NCBI GenBank assembly: GCA_963796155.1
Contig: CAWCKT010000012.1
Span: 62,001-126,000, forward strand
DNA length: 64,000 nucleotides
Origin: AP-15 sp963796155
Lineage (GTDB): Bacteria > Pseudomonadota > Alphaproteobacteria > ATCC43930 > CGMCC-115725
Reading direction: 5' to 3'
The notes beneath the pieces are model-generated. The model saw only the letters and a program-made list of their open reading frames with translations, ran no database searches and had not been told where the DNA came from. Both the position numbers and the translations under genes were made by a program. Shown piece after piece: positions 9,371 to 19,284 of the stretch. How positions within the stretch are numbered: the stretch's first letter is position 1; the number at the start of each line of letters is the position of its first letter.

Positions 9371-10450
9371 CTAGTGGATCAAATCTAACGTTTGGTACCC
9401 ACGTCTGACGGCAGCGATGATTTTATCGGGATCGGCGGTCCACACGAAGGGCTTGGGGTCATCGTTGGTTTCCTTCAGGAAGCGGTTGATGGCGGCCTGG
9501 AGATCGACAATCGAGCAGAAGGCACCACGTTTGAGGCGGCGTTTGGTCAATTTGGCGAAGAAGCCCTCGACCGCATTGAGCCAAGAGGCCGAGGTCGGGG
9601 TGTAATGGAAGACAAAGCGGGGGTGCCGGTCGAGCCAGGCGCGAACCTTGGCGTGCTTGTGCGTGGCGTAGTTGTCGAGGACGACATGGATGATCTTGCC
9701 GGCGGGGATGTCGGCTTCGATCGTATTGAGAAAGCGAATGAACTCCTGATGGCGATGGCGCTGCATGCAGCGGCCGATGATCTGGCCTTCCAAGACGTTG
9801 AGCGCGGCAAACAAGGTCGTGGTGCCATGCCGCTTGTAATCATGCGTCATTGTCGCGCAGCGGCCCTTCTTCATCGGCAAACCGGGCTGGGTGCGGTCGA
9901 GCGCCTGGATTTGCGATTTTTCGTCGACCGACAACACCACCGCATGCGCCGGCGGATCGACATAAAGACCGACAATGTCGCGCAGCTTGGTGACAAATTG
10001 GCGGTCGCGCGACAGCTTGAACTGACGCACGCGATGCGGCTGGAGGCCATGGCTGTGCCAGATCCGCTGCACCGAGCTGACGCTGATCCCGACCTGTTTG
10101 GCCATCATTTGGGCCGTCCAATGGGTCACCTCGCCCGGCGGATCGGTCTGCGTCAGCGCAACCGTCTGCTCGTGCACCGTTGCCGGCAGCCGCGGGATCC
10201 GCGACGGACGGGTCTTGTCGCGCAGCAGCCCGTCGACCCCTTGCGCCATGAAACGCTCCTGCCAGCGCCACACGGTGACCTTGCTCTTGCCCGTCTGCCG
10301 CATGATCGTGGTCGTGCCAACGCCGTCTGCCGTCATCAGCACGATGCGCGCTCGCCACACATGTTTCTGCGGGCTATTCCGATCCGCGACGATCGCCGCC
10401 AAACGCACACGATCGCCTTCACTCACCTGGACTGTAATCCCCTGGCGCAT
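9371..10450 (-). CDS. IS630-family transposase
   Basis: An intact 359-residue DDE transposase. The N-terminal helix-turn-helix region includes GKSKVTVWRWQERF. The catalytic residues are visible as Asp in VVLSVDEKSQIQALDR, Asp in VVLDNYATHKH and Glu in LNAVEGFFAKL, the Tc1/mariner-IS630 arrangement. TSASWLNAVEGFF and KPFVWTADPD are typical of the family. There are no stops or shifts, so the element may still be mobile. Confidence 0.9.
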   Translation of the reverse strand: MRQGITVQVSEGDRVRLAAIVADRNSPQKHVWRARIVLMTADGVGTTTIMRQTGKSKVTVWRWQERFMAQGVDGLLRDKTRPSRIPRLPATVHEQTVALTQTDPPGEVTHWTAQMMAKQVGISVSSVQRIWHSHGLQPHRVRQFKLSRDRQFVTKLRDIVGLYVDPPAHAVVLSVDEKSQIQALDRTQPGLPMKKGRCATMTHDYKRHGTTTLFAALNVLEGQIIGRCMQRHRHQEFIRFLNTIEADIPAGKIIHVVLDNYATHKHAKVRAWLDRHPRFVFHYTPTSASWLNAVEGFFAKLTKRRLKRGAFCSIVDLQAAINRFLKETNDDPKPFVWTADPDKIIAAVRRGYQTLDLIH

Positions 10451-10516
10451 GCTCAGCCCCCATCACCCAGCCGAGCATACACCATGAGGACTCTTTTGTC
10501 AGATTTTATCCACTAG
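9371..10516. mobile_element. IS630-family insertion sequence, apparently complete
   Basis: The ends are inverted repeats: CTAGTGGATCAAATCTAACG at 9371 and, on the other strand from 10516, CTAGTGGATAAAATCTGACA (17 of 20 identical). IS630 elements duplicate a TA target, and TA lies at both edges (9372-9373 and 10514-10515). The inside holds one intact minus-strand transposase gene. It sits just beyond the broken cytochrome c gene and directly abuts a second, degraded IS630 copy. Confidence 0.85.
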
Positions 10517-11665
10517 TGTACTGACTTAAACGGATAGTACAGGGCAGCGGTCGAGCTTGGCCAGAATGACCTCGGGGGATTTGGTCCAGACGAAGGGTTT
10601 GGGGCTGGCATTGTGCTCGGCCAGGTAAGCCTTGATGGTGGCTGCAGGTTGGTGATCGAGCGGAAGACGCCGCGGCGGATACGCTGTCGCGTCATCTTGG
10701 AAAAGAAACTCTCGACCGCATTGAGCCAAGAGGCCGAGGTCGGGGTGAAGTGAAAAGTCCAACGCGGATGACGCGCTAGCCAAGAAGGACTTCGGATGTT
10801 TATGGGTGGCATAATTATCGAGGACGACGTGGATCGGCCGGTTGGCGATGACTTCCCGCTCGACGGTATTGAGAAAGCGGATGAATTTGTCACGGCGGTG
10901 GCGCTGCATGCAGCGGCCGATGACGGTGCCGTCGAGGACGCCGAGGGCCGCGAACAGGGTGGTGGTGCCGTGCCGCTTGTAGTCGTGCGTCATGGTCTGG
11001 CAGCGTCCAAGCTTGATCGCAGGCCGGGCTGCGTGCGGTCGAGCGCTTGGATCTGGCTTTTTTCATCGATCGCCAGCACCACGGCATGGGCCGGCGATCG
11101 ACATAGAGCCCAACAATGTCAGTGAGCTTGTCGGCAAAGCTGGGATCGCGCGAGCGCTTGAAGGTGCGCAGCCGGTGCGGCTGCAGTTTGTGCGCCTGCC
11201 AGATGCGCTGTACCGAGCCCAACGAGATGCCGATGGTTTTGGCCATCGCCCGGCCGGTCCAGTGGGCGGCTTCGTGCGATGGCTCGGTGCACGCGAGCGC
11301 CACGACCTGCGCCGCGGTTTCCGTCGCGATCGGCGCCTTGCCGGGTTGCGGGTCTTGTCGCGCAACAGACCGTCGACCCCGCTCTCGGCAAAGCGCGTTG
11401 CCAGCGCCACACGGTCGGCCGGCTGACACCGATGCTCTGCGCCACCTGTTGCGTCGCGTGCCGATCGGCCGAGGCGAGGACAATCTGCGCCCGCTCGATG
11501 TGTTTGCGCGGCCGATTGCGGTCGGCCGCAATCGCCGCCAGCTCCTCGCGCTCCGCGGCGCTCACGATCACACATACCCGCTGCGCCATGGCCTCTCCCC
11601 CTATGCCACGGCTCCAGCATCGCACATCCTGATGGCTTTGTGAATCATCCGATCGAATCAAAAGC
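10517..11665 (-). mobile_element. IS630-family element, degraded second copy
   Basis: A diverged IS630 relative in the same orientation as its neighbour. The transposase would start near 11591 (MAQRVCVIVSAAERE) but is cut into at least five frames. Recognisable fragments include HWTGRAMAKTIGI, MTHDYKRHGTTTLFAA, HVVLDNYATHKHP and, out of frame, TPTSASWLNAVESFFSK. The catalytic Asp and Glu motifs survive, but no continuous protein is encoded. The ends show an imperfect inverted repeat (TGACTTAAACGGAT near 10523 against TGATTCGATCGGAT read from about 11660). Confidence 0.75.
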
Positions 11666-11880
11666 ACGAGGACCTGCCCAGATCCGAATGCGCTCGCGCT
11701 CAGCGCCGGACCAGGATAGAGGCAACGTAAGGCGGGATGAAGTCTGAGGAACCTGCCTCGATAGAGCTGCGTTGGCAGAGCGACCCTGAGAGGAGACCGC
11801 GTACCTCAGCCGTCACCCACCCAAGACACAGACACGCAATTTACCGCCAACCAACGGACGCGCTCGTAGACGAGCGCCTC

Positions 11881-12850
11881 GTTGGCTTCATGCTGGCGCA
11901 CGAGCAGTTCACCGTCCCGCATCTAACGAAGCTTGCCGAGGCTGCGGCGCGTGCCGGCTTTGGTCTCTGGCGACGAGCGATCATTTCCAGCCGTGGCAGG
12001 CGAACGAGGGTCACAGCGGCGAAGCCGGGGTTACTATGGGTGCGATGGCCGAGCGCATCGGGCAAGCCTGGATGGGCACTACAGTAACGTGCCCAACCTT
12101 GCGATATCACCCGGCGATCGTCGCCGAGGCGTTCGCGACAATGAGCCAGCTTCACCCGGGTCGGGTGTTCCTCGGCGTCGGCTCTGGCGAGGCGCTCAAT
12201 GAGCAGGCCGCGTCCGGCAACTGGCCGGACTGGCGGGAGCGCTGGTATCGATTGGTCGAGGCACTCGCCATCATTCGCGGCCTGTGGTCGGGTTGGTCGG
12301 TCTCGCATCGCGGCAAGTACTACGCGGTCAGCGGCCAGGTCTACCATCCGCCGGCACAACCGATACCAATCCTTACTGCGGCAGCGAACGGCAAGAAGTC
12401 GATGCGGCTCGCCGGTGAACACGGCGATGGGTTGATCACCGACCCGAAGACCTGGGAGGAGTTCAAATCCGAGTGGCGGCAGGCCGCGTGCGAGGCGGGG
12501 AAGAACCCCGACGAGATGCCCGTGCTGCTCGAGCATTTCGTTGTCGTCGGAGAAAAAGAAGGAGGCGTGTAAGCCGGCAAGCCTGTGGCACTTCCTGCCC
12601 GAAAGCGTTCAAGAGCTACTACGACATCCCGGATCCCGTGGAGATCGAGAAACGCGCCGAAGCCGAAGTGCCGATCGAGAAGGTCATCGCCGATTTGACT
12701 GTCAGCCCGGACCCCGAGGTTCACCTCGCGGCGGTCTGCAAGCTCTTTACCGGCGGGGCGACGATCGTCAACATCCATTCCGGCCAGGCCGACCAGCAGA
12801 AAATGATCGACTTCTACGGACGGTCGGTCCTGCCGCACCTCGCGATGTGA
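11881..12850 (+). pseudogene. LLM-class F420-dependent oxidoreductase (TIGR03557-like), frameshifted
   Basis: Flavin/F420 oxidoreductase of the luciferase-like fold. Strong blocks are FMLAHEQFTVPHLTKLAEAA, GTTVTCPTLRYHPAIVAEAF, GRVFLGVGSGEALNE, YRLVEALAIIRGLW, KSMRLAGEHGDGLITD and FTGGATIVNIHSGQ. These match the F420-dependent glucose-6-phosphate/hydroxymycolate dehydrogenase-like group. The frame breaks at about 11965-12010 and again near 12555-12590, and the last 90 residues end at 12850. The exact start is unclear. The gene converges on the amidohydrolase at 12851 with no gap. Confidence 0.7.
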
Positions 12851-14391
12851 CTAAGCGCGGGAGGCTGGCTGGATCGAAGCGCGCTTGCGCACATAGCCGT
12901 AGGCGAGATTGCTTGGCTGCCGGCCGGCATCGAGATACGCGGCGCGCCTCACTGCTAACGCATCGTGCCGCCAGCCGGCATCGGCGTGCTGCTGCACCTC
13001 ATAGACCTTGGCGCCGTTCGTCGCGAGGATCGCCTCTTTGACCTGGCCGTCGGCCGCGCCCAGCGGGGTGAACCCGTGGTGGCGCTGCATGTCCTCCGGG
13101 ATTTCGAGGCGACGCAAGGCCTCGATCTGCCATTGCGGCGAGCCGATCCACAAGGCATCGGTGCCCCACAACACGTGGTCGGCGCCGAGCCCCTTGATCA
13201 ATATTCCCATCATTGCGGCGGCGCCGCGCGGGTGGCTGAGGCAGAGTCGATGCGAAGCTCGCGCCGACATCGGCATAGACGTTGTTGACGCCGTATTTCG
13301 CCGGCACTTCGGCGAGATCGCTGACCCAGTCCATACGCCCCGTAGAGTCGAACTGCTTCGTCGCCAGCGCGGGGTTGCCGTCGCCGGTGTAACGGTAGCC
13401 GGCATGGTAGATCAGGAAATTGAGCTGCGGCCAGTCCTTGGCCGCCTTGCCGACGTCGTCGACCTTGGCATAGCTGGTCAGGCGCGGAAAATTGGCCTCA
13501 TCACTCGGCGGAAACAGGCCCTTGTGCACCGCAGACGATGCGGATGCCGGCCTTGTCGAACTTCTCGTAGCCGCGGTAGGTTACCTTCTCATCATCCATG
13601 TACCAGGGATAGCGGCTGATCTCCTTGTGGGTGTTGTCGCCGATCGTGTAGCCCTTCCAGCCGGTCGGGCTTCAGCACCTCGATGCCGCGGTCGATCGCG
13701 TCGAGCCAGCCCGGCTGGCCCGGCATGAAGATGAAATGTCCCAGCATACGGCGCGACCCGGCAAAGCCTTGTTGACCCGGTCGCAGCGCATCGCGGCATC
13801 TGCATCGTTGGTCAGCAACCAGTCGTCGGGCGATATCCGAGGGGGCGCCGCTGAGATCACCGCGATCTTGGTGTCGCTGTCGAGGAAGATCTCCTTGACG
13901 TAGGTGGGGAATTTCACGTCCTCGAAGGTCTGGCGGTGTTTTTCAAGTGCCGGGTTATAGCCGCGTTTGCCGGTGTCGGTCCGCAGGTCGACGAAATACT
14001 GCAGCCGCGTATCGTCTTTGAGGAAATGCGTGTGCACATCGAAGACGAACTGGCTGGATAGCTGTCCGGCGTGCTCGTCGCCGAGCTCGGCGTCCGCCGC
14101 CTCCGCCTCGCTGACCCGAAAGATCGGGCCATAGACGTCGTTCATCGCCAGAAAGGCCGCCGCCATACCGGATGCGGTGCGCAGAAAGACACGGCGGGGA
14201 AGGCCACGCTTTTTCGCCAGGATCCCGGCACGCTCCGTGAGCCGCGCCTCAAATTTCTTCTGCAACTCGCCTTGCGGGGCCGGCAGAAATTCGCCGTTCG
14301 AAATCACCTGGGTGGGAATCGGCGACGCAAAGCCATCGGTTTCGGCCGGAGCGAGGAGCACGCGCTCCTCGGGGGAGAGACGGTCGGTCAT
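12851..14391 (-). pseudogene. Amidohydrolase-2 family protein with Tat signal, multiply frameshifted
   Basis: Metal-dependent hydrolase of the amidohydrolase superfamily. The start MTDRLSPEER is at 14391. About residues 60-85 hold a twin-arginine-like signal (LPRRVFLRTASGMAAAFLA), which suggests export in folded form. FDVHTHFL supplies the first two metal-binding His, and GADHVLWGTDALWIGSPQW is the usual C-terminal Asp-containing block. The reading frame breaks at least four times (near 13755, 13680, 13530 and 13240), with all pieces legible in order. The substrate is unknown. Confidence 0.7.
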
Positions 14392-14544
14392 AGCATCCTC
14401 GCGAAGGACCTTGCCCTTTAACGCCGACTGCATAATCGAGTTGCATGCATGGCGAGCGGCCACCTTGAGCGGCGGGGCGATTTGGCTGCTTAGAGCGCAA
14501 TTACGCGCTCGATCAGCTTCGCTCAACGTTCGTGCGCTCCCCTG

Positions 14545-14840
14545 TCAGTGCGTCGGCCAACCTGGGCGGCTGGCGTAATCGGTCATGCTGAGCCCATAGA
14601 GGAACATCAGCCAGAAGAAGCCAGTGGCGGCCGCCAGCCATTTGAGTGAGGGCGCGCCCTTCAGCCGCATGAACAGGATAAAAACGGTCGCGACCTGGAC
14701 GCCGCGATGCTGAACCCGGCCATCGGCGCCCAGACAGCGAGTTGAGAAACGCCGTCCAAAAGATAAGCGCCGCCAGCAACACCAGCATCAGCGAGGCGAT
14801 GACGAACCTCGCGCAGCATGCGCGAGGTCACGGCCGCCCA
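14545..14840 (-). pseudogene. Cytochrome oxidase subunit IV-like membrane protein, frameshifted
   Basis: Pieces of a small three-helix protein: ARFVIASLMLVLLAALIFW, TAFLNS, then FILFMRLKGAPSLKWLAAA, TGFFWLMFLYGLSMTDYA and a stop at 14545. This order, with a final FWLxxLxGLSxTDY, is typical of the prokaryotic subunit IV of caa3-type cytochrome c oxidases, which stabilises the CuB site. The two hydrophobic blocks are in different frames. No other oxidase subunit genes are present, so this is an orphan relic. Confidence 0.5.
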
Positions 14841-14878
14841 ACGGCGGCCGCCGATTGCACGATCAGCCGGTTTTCGGA

Positions 14879-15267
14879 TCAGATCGGGGGTATCCAATAC
14901 TCATCGATCCGCGACCGGTAGGCGCGGTCGGACCAATCGGGAAGGCTGCTAGGCGTGTAGCGCGGCGCCCTTTCGAGCCGCGACCGGTCGAGGTCGACGC
15001 AGTAGCCGCCCAGGCTGGCGTTATAATTCAGTACGCGCCACGGCAGCGGATTGTAGCTCTCGCCGATGCCGAAAAGCCGCCGAACGACATCACCGCATAT
15101 TCGACCTGACCAGTGTATTTGTCGATCATTAGGTGATGCACGGTGCCAAGCCGGTCGGCCACACGGTTGTAGACGGCGGTGCCGTCGACCTTCTCGGACC
15201 AGATCAGACGGTTGGTCTCGTCCGCCTCGACCGAACGAGCAGCCGTACTCATCGTGTTCGTCTGCAT
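14879..15267 (-). pseudogene. PRC-barrel domain protein, frameshifted
   Basis: A protein of about 129 residues with a PRC-barrel: ETNRLIWSEKVDGTAVYN, then RLGTVHHLMIDKYTGQVEYA followed by VMSFGGF. The frame breaks near 15075, where one base appears missing from a run of T. The continuation FGIGESYNPLPWRVLNYN reads in the next frame and ends at 14879 with YWIPPI. PRC-barrels occur in RNA-processing and photosynthetic proteins, and small free-standing ones in soil alphaproteobacteria are usually stress-related; the role here is unknown. The start is at 15267; the ATG at 15252 is an alternative. Confidence 0.65.
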
Positions 15268-15361
15268 TCTGCGCTCCTCGCAAATGAGTTAACGCAAACA
15301 GAACAGCTTCGTCACGAGACGAGTTCCCGTTGAACTGAACCGCGCTGTTGCGGTATTGAAG

Positions 15362-15769
15362 TTAGTTTGCCTCGACTTCGGCCTGCTTCAAAACCTTCTG
15401 ACCAGCCCAACGAACGACCCTCGGTCCGGCCAGTTTGATGGCCATATTCATAGGCTTGACCTCGACCCATGCCTCTCGGATCAGACCTGCAATCTCGGCC
15501 TGCTTATCGTCGGCCGCCTGCCGAGTGAGATGCTCCGCGACATCCTCTGTTGATCCATTCCGAAATTCGATCCCAACGTAAAATCGGTCGGAGCGGAAAA
15601 AGTGCTTATGAACACGCACGGCCGTCACATCAACGACGCTCGTGATCGAGCCATTCGGCAGCCCAAATGTCCTCAAATTCCCTTCCTCCGGGGCCCCGTT
15701 GGGCGGCGCTATCCGAGATCGGCTAGGAGCAGCAGCGCTCCGCGAGCAAACGTTGGGCAACCCCGACAT
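15362..15769 (-). CDS. Uncharacterised protein
   Basis: I recognise no family. The 135-residue frame has a plausible globular core from about residue 33 (LRTFGLPNGSITSVVDVTAV) through FYVGIEFRNGSTEDVAEHLT, then a helical tail (QAEIAGLIREAWVEVKP) ending in QKVLKQAEVEAN. The first 30 residues are low in complexity, and the true start may be internal. No signal peptide or membrane segment is seen. Confidence 0.4.
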   Translation of the reverse strand: MSGLPNVCSRSAAAPSRSRIAPPNGAPEEGNLRTFGLPNGSITSVVDVTAVRVHKHFFRSDRFYVGIEFRNGSTEDVAEHLTRQAADDKQAEIAGLIREAWVEVKPMNMAIKLAGPRVVRWAGQKVLKQAEVEAN

Positions 15770-15809
15770 CGCCTAGTCAGTGCATACCTGCTCCCCGCGT
15801 TAGTCAGGC

Positions 15810-16037
15810 TTGATCCATGGGCGAGCACACGACCTTGGGCGCAGCCGAGAAGGTGATGCTCGATGGAAGGAGGCGAAGGGCCCGCGAAGAGTTGTGCGCG
15901 AGCTGGCCGAGGCGGAAGTTAAAATAGCTGCAACGGCGCCACGTATGGTCGCAGAACCGCCCAAGGTCATCAATCTGATGCAACGGAGCGAGAATCCGGG
16001 GAGTATCGGCTTCGTCTTGACCGGGAAGGACTCGTGA
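15810..16037 (+). CDS. Short uncharacterised ORF upstream of phosphodiesterase
   Basis: A 75-residue basic ORF whose end overlaps the start of the phosphodiesterase gene by 4 bases. The tail APRMVAEPPKVINLMQ faintly recalls the unstructured C-terminus of bacterial Ku proteins, but no Ku core is present, so I do not assign it. It may be the remnant of a larger gene whose 5' part was lost. Confidence 0.25.
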   Translation: MIHGRAHDLGRSREGDARWKEAKGPRRVVRELAEAEVKIAATAPRMVAEPPKVINLMQRSENPGSIGFVLTGKDS

Positions 16038-16883
16038 TGCTCGTCGCCCAGATTTCTGATCCGCACGTCCTGGCGCCGGGGAAGCTTTTCCACGCACCGG
16101 AGAAGGCCGCCCCACCAGGCGCTGGACCCAATTGGAGCCGCATCGACACCGCTGCTTGCCTGGCGCGCGCGGTCGCTGAGCTCAACGCTCTGCTGCCGCG
16201 ACCCGATGTGGCAGTCGTCACCGGCGATCTCGTCGACCACGGCTCGGCCGCCGAATACGAGCATTTGCAGGCGCTGTTGGCCGCGCTCGTAATGCCGGTC
16301 TTCGTCATCCCCGGCAACCACGATTTGCGCGAGGGCATGCGCGAGGCGTTCGGCCGCGCGGGCTACCTGCCGCGCGCCGGGTTCCTGCACTACGCGATCG
16401 AGGAATACCCGCTGCGCATCGTGGCGCTCGACACCCACATTCCGGGTGAGCATGGCGGGCTGCTCTGCGCGGAGCGGCTCGCTTGGTTCGAACTCGGTCC
16501 TGGCGGCCGCGCCTGAGCGGCCGACCATGGTCTTGATGCACCACCCGCCCTTCGCCACCGGCATCGCGCATATGGACCAGTACGGGCTGCGGGACACCGC
16601 CGCCTTTGCCGAGATCGTGTCTCGCAATCGGCAGATCGAGCGCATCTTGTGCGGCCATCTGCATCGCGCGATCGACCGCCGCTTTGCCGGCACGGTCGCC
16701 GGAACCGCGCCAAGCACGGCCCATCAGGTCTCGCTCGATCTCGAGCCGCAGGCGCCGCTGCAATTCGTTTTCGAGCCGCCAGGCTACCAGCTCCATCTCT
16801 GGCGTGAGGGTATGGGGCTCGTCAGCCACACCGCGATCTTCGGAGATTGGCCTGGCCCCTATCCGTTTCACGCCCCTGGCTGA
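16034..16883 (+). pseudogene. Calcineurin-like phosphodiesterase (CpdA type), frameshifted
   Basis: Metallophosphoesterase of the class III cyclic-nucleotide phosphodiesterase group. All metal-binding motifs are visible: DPHV (motif D-x-H), VVTGDLVDHG, VIPGNHD, then in the next frame MVLMHHPPF and CGHLHR. Length and order fit CpdA-like enzymes of about 270 residues. The frame changes near 16497, after RLAWFE, inside the linker before APERPTMVLMHH. As written, the product would lose the last two metal ligands. The start overlaps the preceding ORF. Confidence 0.75.
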
Positions 16884-17014
16884 GCTACCGCCGCACGGCT
16901 CTCTGTCTGACGAGGCGACCCGACTTGACCGCGGCCATCGGCCCCTACGGCCTGGGCCGGCCGGCGACGTCCAACGCAGGCCGTCCCCCGTAGGGGGTGG
17001 ACATGCTGAACATT

Positions 17015-17110
17015 GGAAATGGCGGCTTCCTTGATTTCCACGGGGCAGCTGAAAATCATTTTCAACTGACATGCTGAAAATGGGAAGAAGTCAGGGAAAC
17101 CGCCATTTCC
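17015..17110. repeat. Imperfect 25-bp inverted repeat, possible IS end scar
   Basis: The segment 17015-17039 (starting GGAAATGGCGG) is repeated in inverted orientation at 17082-17110 with only a few differences. The 40-base interval contains GAAAATCATTTTCA and a second copy of CATGCTGAA. This pattern of nested repeats is like the fused ends of an excised insertion sequence (IS21-type ends look similar), but no transposase is left. Confidence 0.4.
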
Positions 17111-17331
17111 AGATCTCCAAGGTCATTTTCGCGGAAATGACGGCCGGCTCGACGGTTGGACACCGCGAGCGGCTCGTTGGCGGCCAACATCAATCCGAGG
17201 AGACCCGCCGGACCGAAGGCCGCGACCGCCTCCGATGAAAATCGCCCGTCTTTGTCGTTTTGCCGTGCCCCCGGGGCCAGCACTCGATCGGCTATCTGAC
17301 CGGCAGTGGCTATGGCCGCCTCGTGATCCAT
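17062..17331 (-). pseudogene. Acyl-CoA dehydrogenase N-terminal fragment
   Basis: The first 55 residues (MDHEAAIATAGQIADRVLAP, then RFSSEAVAAFGPAGLLGLML) match the N-terminal helical domain of acyl-CoA dehydrogenases. The similarity stops where the inverted repeat at 17015-17110 begins, and the FAD/acyl-CoA binding domains are absent. Probably the 5' remnant of a gene cut by a mobile element. Confidence 0.5.
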
Positions 17332-17385
17332 TACGCCCCCACGATGGTTATTTTACCCGGATGCTACGTGGTCCCGTGCATTCGA

Positions 17386-17922
17386 TCAATTTTGTTTTCG
17401 CGCGGCGAGGATCGCATCGAGGCCGAGGCTCCTGCCGTATCGGTGGAGCGCAAAGATCAGCTGCAGCACGAGGAGGAAGAAATAGGTCCACGGCCACTCG
17501 CCCTCGGCATTGTAGAGGCCGAGCCACAGATTGAGGATCTGCAGCGCCCCGATGAGGCCCCAGACCGGTACGAAGATGCCGAGGATCAGCGATACCGCCG
17601 TCAACACCTCCAGTGAGTAGACGGCTGGCGCGAACAGATGGAAGTTCGGCAGGACGAGGTTGTTGACGAGATCGGCCTGAAGCGGGATCGCCGCCGACTT
17701 ACCCTCGACCGTCATCCAGTAGTAAAGGCCGGTCGTCCATCGAGCCGATCAGGAGACGGAAGACCCAATCGCGACATGCCGCAGCGAGCGCTGGCTCGCG
17801 ATCGTCGTGAAGGCATAGACGGCGATGGCGATGCTGCCAAGCACTAGCAGCCAATAGACGCCGGTCGTCCACGCCGGTTGCAAAAGGAAGTGCACAACGT
17901 CGGACAGCGGATTTGGTTTCAT
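17386..17922 (-). pseudogene. DoxX/DoxD-family membrane protein, frameshifted
   Basis: Four-helix membrane protein of the DoxX superfamily. From 17715 on, the frame is clean: IPLQADLVNNLVLPNFHLFA, LEVLTAVSLILGIFVPVWGL, LGLYNAEGEWPWTYFFLLVL, LQLIFALHRYGRSLGLDA. Upstream, a start at 17922 gives MKPNPLSDVVHFLLQPAW and then VYWLLVLGSIAIAVYAF, followed by VFRLLIGSM in a second frame. The two parts are separated by at least one indel near 17740-17780. DoxD-like proteins are quinol-oxidase subunits or redox-linked membrane factors. Confidence 0.65.
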
Positions 17923-18051
17923 CGATCTCCTCCCCGAGCGGCTCGATCTCGCCGCGCCGGCGGGACCGACGCTCGTGCCGCCACGCAGGGTAATGGATCA
18001 GCCTTGAAGTACCGAGTCACTACCCAGCCTGGCCACGGCGGCAGCAAGGCC

Positions 18052-18089
18052 CCCTCCCCTGCCTACAATCCCCCGCAAGCAGGGGAGGG
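18052..18089. repeat. REP-like palindrome
   Basis: A perfect 11-bp stem (CCCTCCCCTGC / GCAGGGGAGGG) with a 16-base loop lies in the gap between the DoxX gene and ino1. A related stem containing CTCCCCGC..GCGGGG is at 22222-22250. Such short GC-rich palindromes are dispersed intergenic repeats in many alphaproteobacteria. No T-run follows, so it is not a classical terminator. Confidence 0.6.
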
Positions 18090-18204
18090 TTAGCGTGATG
18101 GGCGCGTCTTGGACCTGACACGCGAAAAAGCGCTTGGATGATGAACTTCAAGGCGTCCCCACCGTTAGTCGTACTGCTGAATTGCGATTCCGGTGGAGGT
18201 TCTG

Positions 18205-19284
18205 GTGGGGAAAATCAGGGTCGCGCTGATCGGGGTTGGTAATTGTGCTTCTGCGCTGGTGCAGGGCTTGGAATTCTATCGCCATTCGGCGGGCGACTTG
18301 TCAATTCCGGGGATCATGCACCTCGATCTCGGCGGCTACCGTATCGGTGACATCGAGGTTGTAGCTGCTTTCGACATCGCCGAGGGAAAGGTCGGACGCG
18401 ACCTCTGCGAGGCTGTCGCGGCCTCGCCCAACAATACGCAGCGCTTTGCCGCGCTCCGCCAGACCGGAGTTGAAGTGCAGCGCGGCCCGACCCATGACGG
18501 AATTGGCCGCTACCTGCGCGAAAAAGTGATCGAGTTGACGCGGCCGATCGATGATGTCGCTGGCACATTGCGCGCGACCGGCACCGAGATCGTCGTCTCT
18601 TACTTGCCGGTCGGTTCCGAGCTCGCCTCGCGCTGGTACGCCGAGCAGGCGTTGCGCGCCGGATGTGGATTTGTGAACTGCATCCCGGTCTTCATTGCAA
18701 AGGATGCGCAGTGGCGCGAGCGTTTTCAGAAGCGCGGTGTGCCGCTCATCGGCGACGACATCAAGAGCCAGGTCGGCGCCACCATCGTGCATCGCGTGCT
18801 CGCCAACCTTTTTCGCGAGCGCGGCGTGCGGATCGACCGCACCTACCAGCTCAATTTCGGCGGCAACAGCGATTTTCAGAACATGCTGGAACGCGAGCGG
18901 CTGGAATTAAAAAAGCGCTCGAAGACCGACGCCGTAGTCAGCCAGCTCGCCGACGGGCTGTCCGACGATGAGGCGCATATCGGGCCCAGCGATTACGTGC
19001 CGTGGCTAACCGACCGTAAATGCTGCTATATCCGGATCGAAGGCACGACGTTTGGAAATCTGCCGATCAATTGCGAGCTGAAGCTCGAAGTTTGGGATTT
19101 ACCGAATTCCGCCGGTGTGGTCATCGATGCGGTACGCTGTTCCAAGCTGGCGCTCGACCGCGGGATCGGCGGTGCATTGCCGGGACCGGCAAGCTACTTC
19201 ATGAAAAGCCCACCCGAGCAATTCACCGATTACGAGGCCCGTGCGCGCACCGAAGCCTTTATTCGTGGCGAGGTGGAGCGCTGA
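18205..19284 (+). CDS. ino1: Inositol-3-phosphate synthase
   Basis: NAD-dependent isomerisation of glucose-6-phosphate to myo-inositol-3-phosphate in the cytosol. The frame is intact, about 359 residues, the short prokaryotic form. The N-terminus VGKIRVALIGVGNCASAL is the NAD-binding GxGNCAS loop. Further conserved blocks are IVVSYLPVGSE, GCGFVNCIPVFIA, GDDIKSQVGATIVHR and QLNFGGNSDFQNM. I chose the GTG at 18205 because GGAGG lies five bases before it; a GTG at 18193 has no such site. It converges on the methyltransferase gene with a 26-base overlap. It probably supplies the inositol for the glycan operon that faces it; that link is inference. Confidence 0.92.
   Translation: MGKIRVALIGVGNCASALVQGLEFYRHSAGDLSIPGIMHLDLGGYRIGDIEVVAAFDIAEGKVGRDLCEAVAASPNNTQRFAALRQTGVEVQRGPTHDGIGRYLREKVIELTRPIDDVAGTLRATGTEIVVSYLPVGSELASRWYAEQALRAGCGFVNCIPVFIAKDAQWRERFQKRGVPLIGDDIKSQVGATIVHRVLANLFRERGVRIDRTYQLNFGGNSDFQNMLERERLELKKRSKTDAVVSQLADGLSDDEAHIGPSDYVPWLTDRKCCYIRIEGTTFGNLPINCELKLEVWDLPNSAGVVIDAVRCSKLALDRGIGGALPGPASYFMKSPPEQFTDYEARARTEAFIRGEVER

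Noticed and set aside
15810..16037. Ku DNA-repair protein
   Set aside because: Only a faint likeness in a short C-terminal tail; no Ku core domain in any frame nearby.
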